From positions 33,609-97,608 of IMG/VR virus record IMGVR_UViG_3300032251_000002: 64,000 bases of DNA, one strand, 5' to 3'. A program made the translations under genes and the position numbers. Source of the stretch: a virus. The notes under the pieces are model-generated. The model ran no database searches and was not told where the DNA came from. It saw only the letters and a program-made list of their open reading frames with translations. Positions 50,058 to 58,610 of this stretch are shown here, piece after piece (the first letter of the stretch is position 1; every line of letters starts with the position of its first letter).

Positions 50058-50726
50058 TTATTTCAGTCCTTTCTTCACCTTTTCTTTTTTAATGTGGTAC
50101 ATTCTTTTGTCTGCCACACTAATTAAGTCATCTAAATTATCACCATCTACTGAAAATACACTTCTACCTAGTGAGAAGCTTATATCAAATTCAGTACTAT
50201 CAGACAACATATTTAAATTATTAATGAGTCTATTTTGCATAGGACAAACTTCTGCTGTTTCTTCAACATCATATATAAACAGTACAAATTCATCCCCACC
50301 CCATCTTATAACACTATCAGTTTCTCTAACAGACATCTTAATAGTATTTGCTAAGAATTTTAAAATTTCATCACCTTTTAAATGTCCATATGTATCATTG
50401 ACTTTTTTAAAGTTATCTATATCAATTAACATTATACATATATGTTCATTCTTATGTTTTGCTCTTTTAAAAATTTTACTTGAGTACTTTGTTATATAAT
50501 TTCTATTATATACTTGAGTTAGTGAATCAATCAAATGATTTCTAACTGCTTTATCATAACGTTTACCTAGCAACCAAAATACAAGTGTTATGAAACTAAT
50601 AACTGCAACCTGAATTAACGTTGTATCCATTACCCCAATATCTCTCACATATTCAAGCATTTTTATAAATAATATACTTACTATAAAAAAACTGAGACCA
50701 ACTATTCTTCCTTTGTATTGCGACAT
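50058..50726 (-). CDS. Membrane-bound GGDEF diguanylate cyclase
   Basis: 222 residues. Two membrane helices (about residues 9-23 and 36-54), short basic linker, then a GGDEF domain: DSLTQVYNRN, the metal-binding MLIDIDNFKKVNDTYGH, RETD (134-137) and RWGGDEF (141-147). The active-site GGDEF is intact, and RETD sits five residues before it, the position of the product-inhibition I-site in PleD. So it should make cyclic di-GMP from two GTP and sense its product. No periplasmic sensor domain. It may also be a close relative that makes cGAMP. ATG behind GGGAGG. Confidence 0.88.
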   Translation of the reverse strand: MSQYKGRIVGLSFFIVSILFIKMLEYVRDIGVMDTTLIQVAVISFITLVFWLLGKRYDKAVRNHLIDSLTQVYNRNYITKYSSKIFKRAKHKNEHICIMLIDIDNFKKVNDTYGHLKGDEILKFLANTIKMSVRETDSVIRWGGDEFVLFIYDVEETAEVCPMQNRLINNLNMLSDSTEFDISFSLGRSVFSVDGDNLDDLISVADKRMYHIKKEKVKKGLK

Positions 50727-50765
50727 TACATAATACCTCCCTTTATCATTTTTTTTTGTATAAAA

Positions 50766-50798
50766 ATTCCCATGTCCTTTATAAAGAACATGGGAATA
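50766..50798 (-). terminator. Intrinsic terminator after the redoxin gene
   Basis: ATTCCCATGT (50766-50775) pairs with ACATGGGAAT (50789-50798), with a further self-complementary core CTTTATAAAG; T-rich DNA follows on the minus strand. It separates the reductase cluster from the GGDEF gene. Confidence 0.8.
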
Positions 50799-50803
50799 TG
50801 AGA

Positions 50804-51049
50804 TTATAACTTCATGATAGAGTCTTTGTTAACTACCTTGAACTCAATATCATCACCTAGTATAACTAATGAGGGTGCTGACATAATATTGTATTTGGCT
50901 GCCAATTCTCTATTCTTAGTTGCATCTTCTATTGTTACATTGTCAAATTTACTTAAATGGTCTTTAGCTGCTGGACAATAACTACACGTTGGTGTAGTAA
51001 ATAGTATAGCTTCTAATTCTCCATTTACAAATCTTTCTTCCAAATTCAT
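50804..51049 (-). CDS. Glutaredoxin/NrdH-like redoxin
   Basis: 81 residues. TTPTCSYCPAAKDHL has the CxxC redox pair and IMSAPSLVILGD the cis-Pro loop of thioredoxin-fold proteins. The length suits a NrdH-type or glutaredoxin-like protein. It follows nrdG and nrdD, so it probably supplies electrons to nucleotide reduction, although class III enzymes often use formate. Confidence 0.85.
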   Translation of the reverse strand: MNLEERFVNGELEAILFTTPTCSYCPAAKDHLSKFDNVTIEDATKNRELAAKYNIMSAPSLVILGDDIEFKVVNKDSIMKL

Positions 51050-51081
51050 TAAAGAATCCTCCTTGAGTGTTATGTGTGTGT

Positions 51082-51582
51082 TTAAGAATTATGTAAAGCA
51101 TCCTTTAACGATTTAAAATATTGATTACCAGTTGATAGTTTAACCCCACCTAAATCATCAAATCTAGGTTTATTTATAGGATTAAATCTTCCGAACTTGA
51201 ACATTATATCTTCATGATGTTCTAGCTCAACTAACTTATCCATAATTTCATTAGGATAATAACCAGTAAATAAGACAATTTCCATGTCCGTTATTTTTCT
51301 AAAATCATTAATAAACTGTTTAGTCTCAACCCAATTATCTATAGGGTCTAATCCCGAAAGGATTATGCATTCTGCAAAAGGATTAATCGATAAATGTTTT
51401 TCAACAACATCTTGTGCCGACATATCAGAAACGTAGTCTAAACCACCGTTATGACAAGTTACTTCAACACCTTTTTCCTTTGCTTCTTTTACACATTTAA
51501 AATTACAGAAAGGAGTGGCTATATATAAGCCAACCTTCTTATAATCATTAAAAACAGTTTTTGGATTACCTGCTACCTTCAT
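51082..51582 (-). CDS. Class III reductase activating enzyme (NrdG-like)
   Basis: 166 residues. GLYIATPFCNFKCVKE is the radical-SAM start and NPFAECIILSGLDPID the next conserved block. The third cluster Cys is unusual: after CNFKC, twelve residues intervene before CHNGGLDY, while textbook NrdG has CxxxCxxC. Some anaerobe relatives have long Cys spacing, so activity is likely but not assured. It should use S-adenosylmethionine to install the glycyl radical on NrdD. Lies between nrdD and the redoxin, transcribed together. Confidence 0.75.
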   Translation of the reverse strand: MKVAGNPKTVFNDYKKVGLYIATPFCNFKCVKEAKEKGVEVTCHNGGLDYVSDMSAQDVVEKHLSINPFAECIILSGLDPIDNWVETKQFINDFRKITDMEIVLFTGYYPNEIMDKLVELEHHEDIMFKFGRFNPINKPRFDDLGGVKLSTGNQYFKSLKDALHNS

Positions 51583-51597
51583 ACACTACACTCTCCT

Positions 51598-53739
51598 TTA
51601 CATTTTCTCAATTGTCTCTGTCTTGTGCCATGTTCTACGACTATGTTCGTCTTTACGGTTCTTACCAAAATCAAAGATAGTTGATTTAAAGTAACCAATA
51701 CTTCTAGAAACAGCATTTATGATGTCACCACCACATAATTTACACTGTCCTTCTTCATGGTCTGGATAGTTATGATGGTTAACACATGTGTATATAGTAC
51801 TATTAAACGCATAGTGTTCAATATTAGGATACATTTTCCATAATTGTCTATGTAGTTTAATGTTTTGCTCTGGTGTTAATGGAGCATCAATATTGATATG
51901 ACAAATACCTGATGGTGGTGTAATTTCAGAAAGAACTTCCTCCCACTTAAGTCTTTGAGCAATATCAAAGTTTAATGTTAATGGTGTAAACTGATTAGAT
52001 AACTCTGGGTAATTTACAGCATCTTCACCAAATAATATTCTTTCTCTTTCAGCAAATCTAAATGCTGCTGACTCTCCAGGAATACAAAGCTCCATATTAA
52101 TAGGGAAACCTAGTTCTTCTGTTTTGTTTATACAAATATCATTAAATAATGCAACAATATCATTTGCAAAAGCTAATTCTTCATCAGTGTACTCAGTACC
52201 CCATTCAGCATCAAATACTAATTTAACTGCTTCATAAAGACCTAATCCACCTAATGTAGATGCTAATTTAGTAAAGTCAACCCATCCTGCTTCAGATAAC
52301 TTGTAGAAATTCTGTGAATCTCTCTCCATAATAATTTCTCTTTGTGCTTCAAGAATTCTTACAGATATATCTAATTTAGTAGTAAGGTTGTAAAGATATG
52401 CATCTTTTCTACTTTGTAATGGAATTGCTTGTACAGAAGATACATCTTTGTACATATCTAATGCAATTGCTGGAAGACTAGTAGTAACTACTCTTAAACT
52501 ACCAACAGCATTATTACCATCATGTTCAGTAGTAACACCTAATGAGTTAACTGCAACAGCTACTTTAGGCTTATCAACTGTAATTCTACAACACATTGCT
52601 AATTTAAGTCCTCTGTAAACATTTATGTTATTGTAAGTTGCGAACTTACCTAAGATGTAATCTACAAACTCATCATCAGCTTCTTGTAATTCTTCAGCAC
52701 CAACATCATCTTTAGGCTTCATAAGAGTAACAACTGGCATAGCAACAATCTTAGTTAGACCATTGTGACCTTTGATACCTTGACTAAAGAAGTCAGCAAA
52801 TATTTTTTGTAAGATAATAATTTCATCAATGTAACCATCAATATTTTCTCCACTTGGATATCTATAATACTCAAAGTTATCCTTAAGAATTCTAGGTGAG
52901 AATAAGTTTAAATTAGTGAATAACGATTGATATCCATTTCTAAACTTGTTTCCAGCTAAATGAACCCAATGTTGAAGTGAGTTAGTTAATTTATGGTTAT
53001 ATACATAATCACAGGCTTCTTCTACAGTTGTAGAGTTTTCTTTAATCTTCTCAACAGCTTCATCAAAACCTCTTCTAGATGTAACTAAGTTAGAAGCTAA
53101 TGCGTTAGCAGCCATATCAAAACTCATTCCTCTATGAGCTAACTTCATTGCTTCACGTTCTTGTCTTGAATAGAAAGCACCACCGATATTTATATCAAAT
53201 ACTACAGTTGCTCCCATAAACTCAGAACATGCATCAAACATACTTTCAGCTACAACACTAATGTAACTTCTAAATGTCGTAGGTGCAATGTTAGGAACAT
53301 CACTCCAAGGTCTTCCACCTCTTTCATCTTCTCTCATTAAGAATGAAGATGAGAATGCTACACAATAAGGTAAATCAATATTCTCTGAATCATTAATTAA
53401 TCCAGTTCCAGCAATAACTTCTAGTAACGCTTCATCAGCAACTTCTTTACTATACTTTTCTGTCATTTTACTGTGAAGTAAATCATAAGAACTCATCTTC
53501 TCCATACCTTCATAAACTTTCTTACGTCTATGATTAGGATGAGTTGATTTTCCTACGTTGGCATTTTCTTCACCAGTCATATTTTCATTATTAACACTGT
53601 GGTAAGCTGCTTTTCTAGCAGGAATGTTTAAACTCTCTGGGTCAATTGCTTCTATCTTTAAGATATCATTAGATAATCCTTGGATTAGTTCAGTAAAATC
53701 ACCTGAGAATGCCTGTCGTACTCCTATTTTGTCTGTCAT
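51598..53739 (-). CDS. nrdD: Anaerobic (class III) ribonucleotide reductase
   Basis: 713 residues. NVGKSTHPNHRR, then the substrate-site region and the C-terminal zinc block (YTCVNHHNYPD, CKLCGGD) followed by SRSIGYFKS, where Gly is the probable radical-bearing residue (class III enzymes have RVxGY-like). No N-terminal ATP cone. Role: reduces ribonucleotides to deoxyribonucleotides without oxygen, pointing to anaerobic infection. NrdG and a redoxin are downstream in the same operon. Confidence 0.88.
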   Translation of the reverse strand: MTDKIGVRQAFSGDFTELIQGLSNDILKIEAIDPESLNIPARKAAYHSVNNENMTGEENANVGKSTHPNHRRKKVYEGMEKMSSYDLLHSKMTEKYSKEVADEALLEVIAGTGLINDSENIDLPYCVAFSSSFLMREDERGGRPWSDVPNIAPTTFRSYISVVAESMFDACSEFMGATVVFDINIGGAFYSRQEREAMKLAHRGMSFDMAANALASNLVTSRRGFDEAVEKIKENSTTVEEACDYVYNHKLTNSLQHWVHLAGNKFRNGYQSLFTNLNLFSPRILKDNFEYYRYPSGENIDGYIDEIIILQKIFADFFSQGIKGHNGLTKIVAMPVVTLMKPKDDVGAEELQEADDEFVDYILGKFATYNNINVYRGLKLAMCCRITVDKPKVAVAVNSLGVTTEHDGNNAVGSLRVVTTSLPAIALDMYKDVSSVQAIPLQSRKDAYLYNLTTKLDISVRILEAQREIIMERDSQNFYKLSEAGWVDFTKLASTLGGLGLYEAVKLVFDAEWGTEYTDEELAFANDIVALFNDICINKTEELGFPINMELCIPGESAAFRFAERERILFGEDAVNYPELSNQFTPLTLNFDIAQRLKWEEVLSEITPPSGICHINIDAPLTPEQNIKLHRQLWKMYPNIEHYAFNSTIYTCVNHHNYPDHEEGQCKLCGGDIINAVSRSIGYFKSTIFDFGKNRKDEHSRRTWHKTETIEKM

Positions 53740-53889
53740 ATTATGTTTACACTCCTTTTTAATATAATATTATAATCCCTAAAATGATAAGGATGATTAT
53801 AACTTTTTCACATTCGATAATTATTTGTTGCATAAACTTTCTTTTATTTTTGAAAGGACAATAAAAAATAAAGTTTCTAATAAAGAAAA

Positions 53890-53924
53890 TCGCTATAAGG
53901 TTTTATGTATAGACCTTATAGCGA
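53890..53924 (-). terminator. Intrinsic terminator
   Basis: 12-bp stem TCGCTATAAGGT / ACCTTATAGCGA with an 11-base loop, five bases past the minus gene 53930-54262; its core CGCTATAA also occurs in the HU terminator. Confidence 0.75.
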
Positions 53925-53929
53925 CACTA

Positions 53930-54262
53930 TTATTTACGTTTTCTATTGTTCTGTCTTGATTTTTTGGCAATTTTTGTCTTTTTCTTGTTACGTTTTACAG
54001 ATTTAGCTTTTCTATTTTGTCTAAATTCCTTCAATATTTTTTGCTCTGGAGTAAGAAATGCTTCTCGTATATCATACACATCTTCATTAAAGTCTATAAC
54101 ATCCATAGATTTAGTTGGAATTAATGCGTCATCCTCAACATCATGGTCATCCTTAATAACTGGATTTAGAACTGTTCCACTGTTAATGTGAGGGTTTCTT
54201 AAAATACTAGCAATTGCTGTACCCATGCCACCACTACCGATTATACCTACTTTATCAGCCAT
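53930..54262 (-). CDS. Small protein with Rossmann-like start and basic tail
   Basis: 110 residues. VGIIGSGGMGTAIASILR has the GxGxxG look of a dinucleotide-binding loop but the rest of such a fold is missing. An acidic middle (KDDHDVEDDAL) precedes a very basic C-terminus (KAKSVKRNKKKTKIAKKSRQ) that should bind nucleic acid. No family recognised. Follows the helicase gene by nine bases. Confidence 0.5.
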   Translation of the reverse strand: MADKVGIIGSGGMGTAIASILRNPHINSGTVLNPVIKDDHDVEDDALIPTKSMDVIDFNEDVYDIREAFLTPEQKILKEFRQNRKAKSVKRNKKKTKIAKKSRQNNRKRK

Positions 54263-54271
54263 AATTTCCTC

Positions 54272-55495
54272 CTATATAGCTAGTATTAATTTATCTGCAG
54301 CACGAGTTATAGCAGTATATGACCACTTCTCATGTTGCTTATAAATGTGTTCATAATATACAAATACTTTATTCCACTGACTACCTTGAGCTTTGTGAGT
54401 GGTTATAGCATATCCGAAATCAAACTTATTAATCTTTTCATCTCTTTCAATCATTTCCCTTGTTTTATGATTTACAGGGGTTGGATAGTCCAATTTAAAA
54501 TCTTCAGAATCTGCTAAGATATCAGGGAAGTATGAGTATTCAGTTGCACCATCTGGTTGGAAACCTAATCTGTGAGTTCTACTATGCTTATCAAATTTAT
54601 AAGGTTCATCTATTACTTGACCTGTCATTCCATTGATAAGGTTCATAGTAACTCCCTCAACTTTAATTTCTTTATCCCAGTTGTTTTTAATACATATTAT
54701 CTTTTCACCTACTTGAGGGAATGTACCAGAGAAACCTAATTCATCCCTTATTTCTTGATTTAATAATTTTCTTGTATCATTCTTACCACATAAAACTTGG
54801 TCGGCTCGTAACATGTATCCAGCTTCAATATCATCTTTTGGTATTATGGCGACTTTATTTCCAAGCATACCATATGTTAAATGACCATTTAGTACTGCTT
54901 TTCGATTAACCCAATCCCATTTTACCAACTTATCAAGTCTAGCTAATTCAGATAAATATATAATTGGATTATCTGCAGCTTGTCTATGAATTTCAGTAAG
55001 TAATACATCTGGATTTTCAAAGTAACCATTATCCTCACCAATAGGTTTTAACTGTCCATTATCACCTAATAGAAGAATTTTAATTCCATATGACATTAAA
55101 TCTTTGATTAAATGTTTAGCCACCATATAAGCTTCATCAATTACAATGAGTCTTAAAAGTGAACTTAATTGTGTCTTTTTAGTATTGATTGCAACCTTAC
55201 GATAAATACCATCTTTATCTTTAATATTTTGAACTTGAGTATCATATATTAATTTATGAATGGTTGTAGCTCTATTACCTTTTTGATTCAATACTAACGC
55301 TGCTTTACCTGTAAACGTACAGAATGCAACTTGGAATTGTTGGAGTCCAAGTTCATCAATTATGGCACTAACTATAGTAGATTTACCAGAACCAGCTACA
55401 CCCGATATGGTAAATACTTGTTCACTACTTATTTCATACCACATTATAGTTTTCTTTTTAGCATTATTTTGCATTGGCGAAAGTATTATTCCCAT
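54272..55495 (-). CDS. SF1B helicase, Dda/RecD-like
   Basis: 407 residues. Motif I GVAGSGKST, motif II VIDEAYMV, motif III LLGDNGQLKPIG, motif IV region LTEIHRQA, motif V AITTHKAQGSQW and motif VI AITRAADKL follow the SF1B order; length matches phage T4 Dda (about 440). Role: 5'-3' unwinding in replication start, recombination or removal of proteins from DNA. ATG behind AAGGAGG. Confidence 0.9.
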   Translation of the reverse strand: MGIILSPMQNNAKKKTIMWYEISSEQVFTISGVAGSGKSTIVSAIIDELGLQQFQVAFCTFTGKAALVLNQKGNRATTIHKLIYDTQVQNIKDKDGIYRKVAINTKKTQLSSLLRLIVIDEAYMVAKHLIKDLMSYGIKILLLGDNGQLKPIGEDNGYFENPDVLLTEIHRQAADNPIIYLSELARLDKLVKWDWVNRKAVLNGHLTYGMLGNKVAIIPKDDIEAGYMLRADQVLCGKNDTRKLLNQEIRDELGFSGTFPQVGEKIICIKNNWDKEIKVEGVTMNLINGMTGQVIDEPYKFDKHSRTHRLGFQPDGATEYSYFPDILADSEDFKLDYPTPVNHKTREMIERDEKINKFDFGYAITTHKAQGSQWNKVFVYYEHIYKQHEKWSYTAITRAADKLILAI

Positions 55496-55504
55496 ATTTC
55501 CTCC

Positions 55505-55942
55505 TTAACTTATTTCTTTACCATAATATTTAAGAATTAACTGGAATATAGATTCCTCTTCAGAATTAGAGAATTCATGTTCAAGCATAACCTCATTAGT
55601 TCCATCATGGATTAATTTTGAATAGTAACCATCTTCGGACTTATATGTTTTAATAGCATCCACTTCACATATATCTTCACTAAGCATATAATCAATAAGT
55701 AATTGCAGGTGATTTTCATTTGTCATTGGCATGAATAATTCTACTGAGTTCTTTCCTAACTTCTTTCTTAATTTAATACCCTTTTCATTAAATGGTACAA
55801 TTTTATTACCATCAACTGTTACAGGTAGAAATGGTGTAGAATCAGTATGACTCCAGAAGTAACCACTTCTTACTTCCCATTCCATTAAATTTGATGCAAT
55901 TTCACTTACTTTTTCACATAGTTCTTTATTAAATTCTGCCAC
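55505..55942 (-). CDS. Unknown protein
   Basis: 145 residues from the GTG at 55942, seven bases after AGGAGG; a TTG two codons upstream touches it. Mixed alpha/beta with FLPVTVDGNKIVPFNEKGIK and an acidic C-terminus. No family recognised. Upstream neighbour of the helicase gene in the same run. Confidence 0.5.
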   Translation of the reverse strand: MAEFNKELCEKVSEIASNLMEWEVRSGYFWSHTDSTPFLPVTVDGNKIVPFNEKGIKLRKKLGKNSVELFMPMTNENHLQLLIDYMLSEDICEVDAIKTYKSEDGYYSKLIHDGTNEVMLEHEFSNSEEESIFQLILKYYGKEIS

Positions 55943-55964
55943 TGTCAATCCTCCTAGAATGTCA

Positions 55965-56327
55965 TTACTTAACTTTAACTTGTTTTCTAATTACTGCTTT
56001 AATGTAACCTTCGTTATAATCTACATATAAATTTGTATAATAACTAGGTAAAGTATCACTATGTATTGCTTTAAAATCTACCCAATAGCTAGCTACTTCA
56101 GCTAAAGAATTTGCTCTCATTACTACTAAATTTTCTATTGAAAACTTAATAGCTGCTGGTTCTGTTGGTGAAGTCATGTCCATAGATAAATTTGAAATAG
56201 ATAAATCTATATTCTTCACTAAAGCATCAGCTTTTCTAAACATATCCATTGTTTCTTTATCAATTAAATACTTCTTTAGAACTTCTTCAACTTCTACCAT
56301 TTTTTTCTTCTTCTTTTTAAAAAACAT
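55965..56327 (-). CDS. Unknown small protein
   Basis: 120 residues, very basic start (FFKKKKKKMVEVEE), then a compact alpha/beta region with no known motif. First gene of the run after the promoter element at 56355-56369; ATG behind AAGGAGG. Confidence 0.5.
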   Translation of the reverse strand: MFFKKKKKKMVEVEEVLKKYLIDKETMDMFRKADALVKNIDLSISNLSMDMTSPTEPAAIKFSIENLVVMRANSLAEVASYWVDFKAIHSDTLPSYYTNLYVDYNEGYIKAVIRKQVKVK

Positions 56328-56354
56328 TTTTACTCCTCCTTAATTTTGTCACAG

Positions 56355-56369
56355 TTATAATATATACTT
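56355..56369 (-). promoter_or_regulatory. Recurring AT-rich promoter element
   Basis: Minus strand reads AAGTATATATTATAA, about 28 bases before the start at 56327. Confidence 0.5.
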
Positions 56370-56390
56370 ATAAACCTCATGAAAAAAAGA

Positions 56391-56414
56391 AGATAACTAA
56401 ATTAATAGTTATCT
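56391..56414 (-). terminator. Intrinsic terminator overlapping a stop codon
   Basis: 9-bp stem AGATAACTA / TAGTTATCT around AATTAA; a T-run follows on the minus strand. It overlaps the end of the gene 56409-56633. Confidence 0.75.
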
Positions 56415-56633
56415 CTTAATTTGATTTAATATTGCTAATACATGTAGTTTTTCATCAATAGAACTGAAAAACTTATCATTGAATGAGTTGTGTAAAGGTC
56501 TTTCATTCTCTATGAAATGTTCATTCATGGCATTAAGTTTTCTATTCTTTATACCTTTAACTTTTCTAAATTCTTCTCTTTCCAAATCAGTATCATTTGA
56601 AACTTTATTTATTAATTGTGTATAATTAATCAT
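56409..56633 (-). CDS. Unknown small charged protein
   Basis: 74 residues, Asn/Glu/Lys-rich, helical (LEREEFRKVKGIKNRKLNAM), no membrane segment. ATG behind GAAAGGAG, divergent from the baseplate genes. Function unknown. Confidence 0.5.
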   Translation of the reverse strand: MINYTQLINKVSNDTDLEREEFRKVKGIKNRKLNAMNEHFIENERPLHNSFNDKFFSSIDEKLHVLAILNQIKR

Positions 56634-56707
56634 TATAATTCTCCTTTCAATTAAATATTTAATGTAATGTTACTAAATAATTATTTTTTTAGTTTACATA
56701 ACATTTT

Positions 56708-56719
56708 AACATTTAATTA
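56708..56719 (+). promoter_or_regulatory. Candidate late promoter AACA-N6-TA
   Basis: AACATTTAATTA lies about 20 bases before the ribosome site of the first baseplate gene, in a 113-base divergent region that resembles the one before the prohead protease. Confidence 0.3.
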
Positions 56720-56746
56720 AATAAATATAAAGAAGAGGTGATTTAA

Positions 56747-57367
56747 GTGAAAGAAAATCTTAGTCCTGCAGATTTTAGTGGATTAATGGTAGCATATGTT
56801 ATGGCACATGGAAGTGATGGTTCAATTGCTGTAACTATACCTAAAGTTATGGGAAACTTTACAAATAGTGTAACTCCTGTATCGGGGTTGATAGAAATAA
56901 ATAATGGTATGGTAAATAATGAAAATGTTGAAGAGTACAAGAAATTAATAACAGGAGTTAATTTCTTTTGGGTTGAACCTTTAAAACCTGTAAATTATTT
57001 GCCTGTAGTATGTGATATAACACAATTACCATATACTGAAACTTTAGAAGTAACTGACTTTAATCTTGAATCTGCTGAAATTTCTGGCACTGATGACTTA
57101 GGTGGTAGATGGGTTGGTGTTGATATGTCAGGTGGCGAAAATAGTCATAATCATATGGCACAAATTAATTCAAGTCAAACTCATAGTTTAGAAGATGCTA
57201 TTATTAAATCAGTTAGTGGTGGTTTAACTGTTAATCATCCTAAGTTGAATAGACAAATAACTCTAAATAAACATACTGTAATGATTCCAAAAGTTAAAGA
57301 GAAAATACTAGTATTCTTTGTAGATGGTGACCCTCAAAAGGGATATTATATACCATTCACAATTTAA
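56747..57367 (+). CDS. Baseplate protein with gp5-like OB fold
   Basis: 206 residues. Start GTG behind AGAAGAGGTG. The N-terminal half reads like an OB fold (SIAVTIPKVMG), a His/Asn-rich turn follows (SGGENSHNHMAQINSSQTHS), and the end IPKVKEKILVFFVDGDPQKG then YYIPF matches the close of T4 gp5-type baseplate spike or hub OB domains (GDPxxPYY). No lysozyme domain. First of four co-directed baseplate-region genes. Confidence 0.65.
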   Translation: MKENLSPADFSGLMVAYVMAHGSDGSIAVTIPKVMGNFTNSVTPVSGLIEINNGMVNNENVEEYKKLITGVNFFWVEPLKPVNYLPVVCDITQLPYTETLEVTDFNLESAEISGTDDLGGRWVGVDMSGGENSHNHMAQINSSQTHSLEDAIIKSVSGGLTVNHPKLNRQITLNKHTVMIPKVKEKILVFFVDGDPQKGYYIPFTI

Positions 57368-57378
57368 AGGAGAAAGAT

Positions 57379-57957
57379 ATGTATAAGATTTTTAAGAGTA
57401 GAGAAAAAAGAATAAAAACTAAACATATAATAATATCTCATGCTAGAAATACGTTCCAAAAAGGGTCTTATATACTTCCAGATGTTTTAGAAGGTGGAAC
57501 TTATAGATATACTTGGGGAAACTGGCAAAAGTATTATTACGAGGAGTTAAGAAAAGAAAGATTAGCATGTCATTACTTTATTGAATTACTTGATAAGGAT
57601 TATGTTGTATTTAATGGTCTTCCTAAAACTAGACCTAGTTATTTCTTACAAGATTTAGCTAAAGCTGGAGTTATTGAGTGGAAGTATAGAGATGCAATAC
57701 TTATACTAATTGGTGAAGATTTTTCTGTGTTCCCAATAGAAGATAGATTGAATACTCATATGTGTGATAAAATTCTAACTCCACTATTATATGAACATCA
57801 TTTAGACTATGAAGCAGTTAGTTATATAGATGATTTATTACAACCAGGGTGGAAGAAGTTATTGAAGGATAACAATTTAAAGTATGAAATAGTTCTTCAA
57901 AAGTATTATGATAGTAATAATGTATTCTTTAAGATGAAGGAGTATAGTAAAAAATGA
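57379..57957 (+). CDS. Unknown baseplate-region protein
   Basis: 192 residues, ATG behind AAAGGAG, eleven bases after the OB-fold protein. Basic start (KIFKSREKRIKTKHI), then aromatic-rich segments (GTYRYTWGNWQKYYYEELRK) and a helical C-terminus. No family recognised; position suggests a tail or baseplate part. Confidence 0.5.
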   Translation: MYKIFKSREKRIKTKHIIISHARNTFQKGSYILPDVLEGGTYRYTWGNWQKYYYEELRKERLACHYFIELLDKDYVVFNGLPKTRPSYFLQDLAKAGVIEWKYRDAILILIGEDFSVFPIEDRLNTHMCDKILTPLLYEHHLDYEAVSYIDDLLQPGWKKLLKDNNLKYEIVLQKYYDSNNVFFKMKEYSKK

Positions 57958-58115
57958 TAATTAAGACAAAAGACGATAAGACATATTTTTCTGTATGGGT
58001 CAGTGAGTGTAATCATACAGAATTAACTATACTCTGTAAAAAAGGAAATCAACTGAGTTTAGAGACAATTAAAAGAGATAATATCGTTACTCCACCAGAG
58101 TTTAAAAAACAATAA
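57954..58115 (+). CDS. Small baseplate-region protein
   Basis: 53 residues; the ATG overlaps the stop of the gene before it (ATGA), so translation is coupled. IKTKDDKTYFSVWVSECNHT looks like a small beta domain. It fills the gap before the gp53-like gene. Function unknown. Confidence 0.6.
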   Translation: MIIKTKDDKTYFSVWVSECNHTELTILCKKGNQLSLETIKRDNIVTPPEFKKQ

Positions 58116-58129
58116 AGGAGGATTAAACA

Positions 58130-58606
58130 TTGGCAATAGATGATAATAAACTTAATGAAAATGAATATGATAGTTCAATTTACACGGACTTAAAAGATTC
58201 AATTTTAGATTCAAAAGATAATAAATTTGTATATACAAATATAAATACTAAGATTAATTTCAAAGGAGAATTAATTATTATAGATGAGAGTATTCTTAAT
58301 AAATATTCAACTATAATAATGGACAACACTATTCAAATTGAAATTGATGAAAAATACTTCTTACAACCTGAACTATTATCTAAAAAAATATATGGTACAG
58401 TTGACTTATGGTATTTAATATTATGGGTTAATAAACTAAGTTCAATGTATGAATTTAAGAAAAAATATATTAGAATATTCAATCCATCTGAAATTAATGT
58501 TTTAAATGACTTGATTGAATTGGAAAGAGAATACATTCAAAATACTCAAACTAATCCAGTAATGATAGAGGATTTAACTATTATGAAAGTTCCAATAAGT
58601 GAGTAA
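58130..58606 (+). CDS. Baseplate wedge protein, T4 gp53-like
   Basis: 158 residues, start TTG behind AAAGGAGG. LLSKKIYGTVDLWYLILWVN then IRIFNPSEINVL fits the gp53 family pattern (YG-x-x-D-x-W-x-x-I-L-x-x-N ... IP), found in myovirus baseplate wedges. N-terminal part is acidic and polar. Last gene of the plus-strand baseplate group; ends at a strong terminator. Confidence 0.7.
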   Translation: MAIDDNKLNENEYDSSIYTDLKDSILDSKDNKFVYTNINTKINFKGELIIIDESILNKYSTIIMDNTIQIEIDEKYFLQPELLSKKIYGTVDLWYLILWVNKLSSMYEFKKKYIRIFNPSEINVLNDLIELEREYIQNTQTNPVMIEDLTIMKVPISE

Positions 58607-58610
58607 AAAA

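Noticed and set aside
53740-53929. Possible small gene between nrdD and the gene at 53930
   Set aside because: No frame with a ribosome site; the stretch holds only AT-rich upstream DNA and the terminator at 53890-53924.
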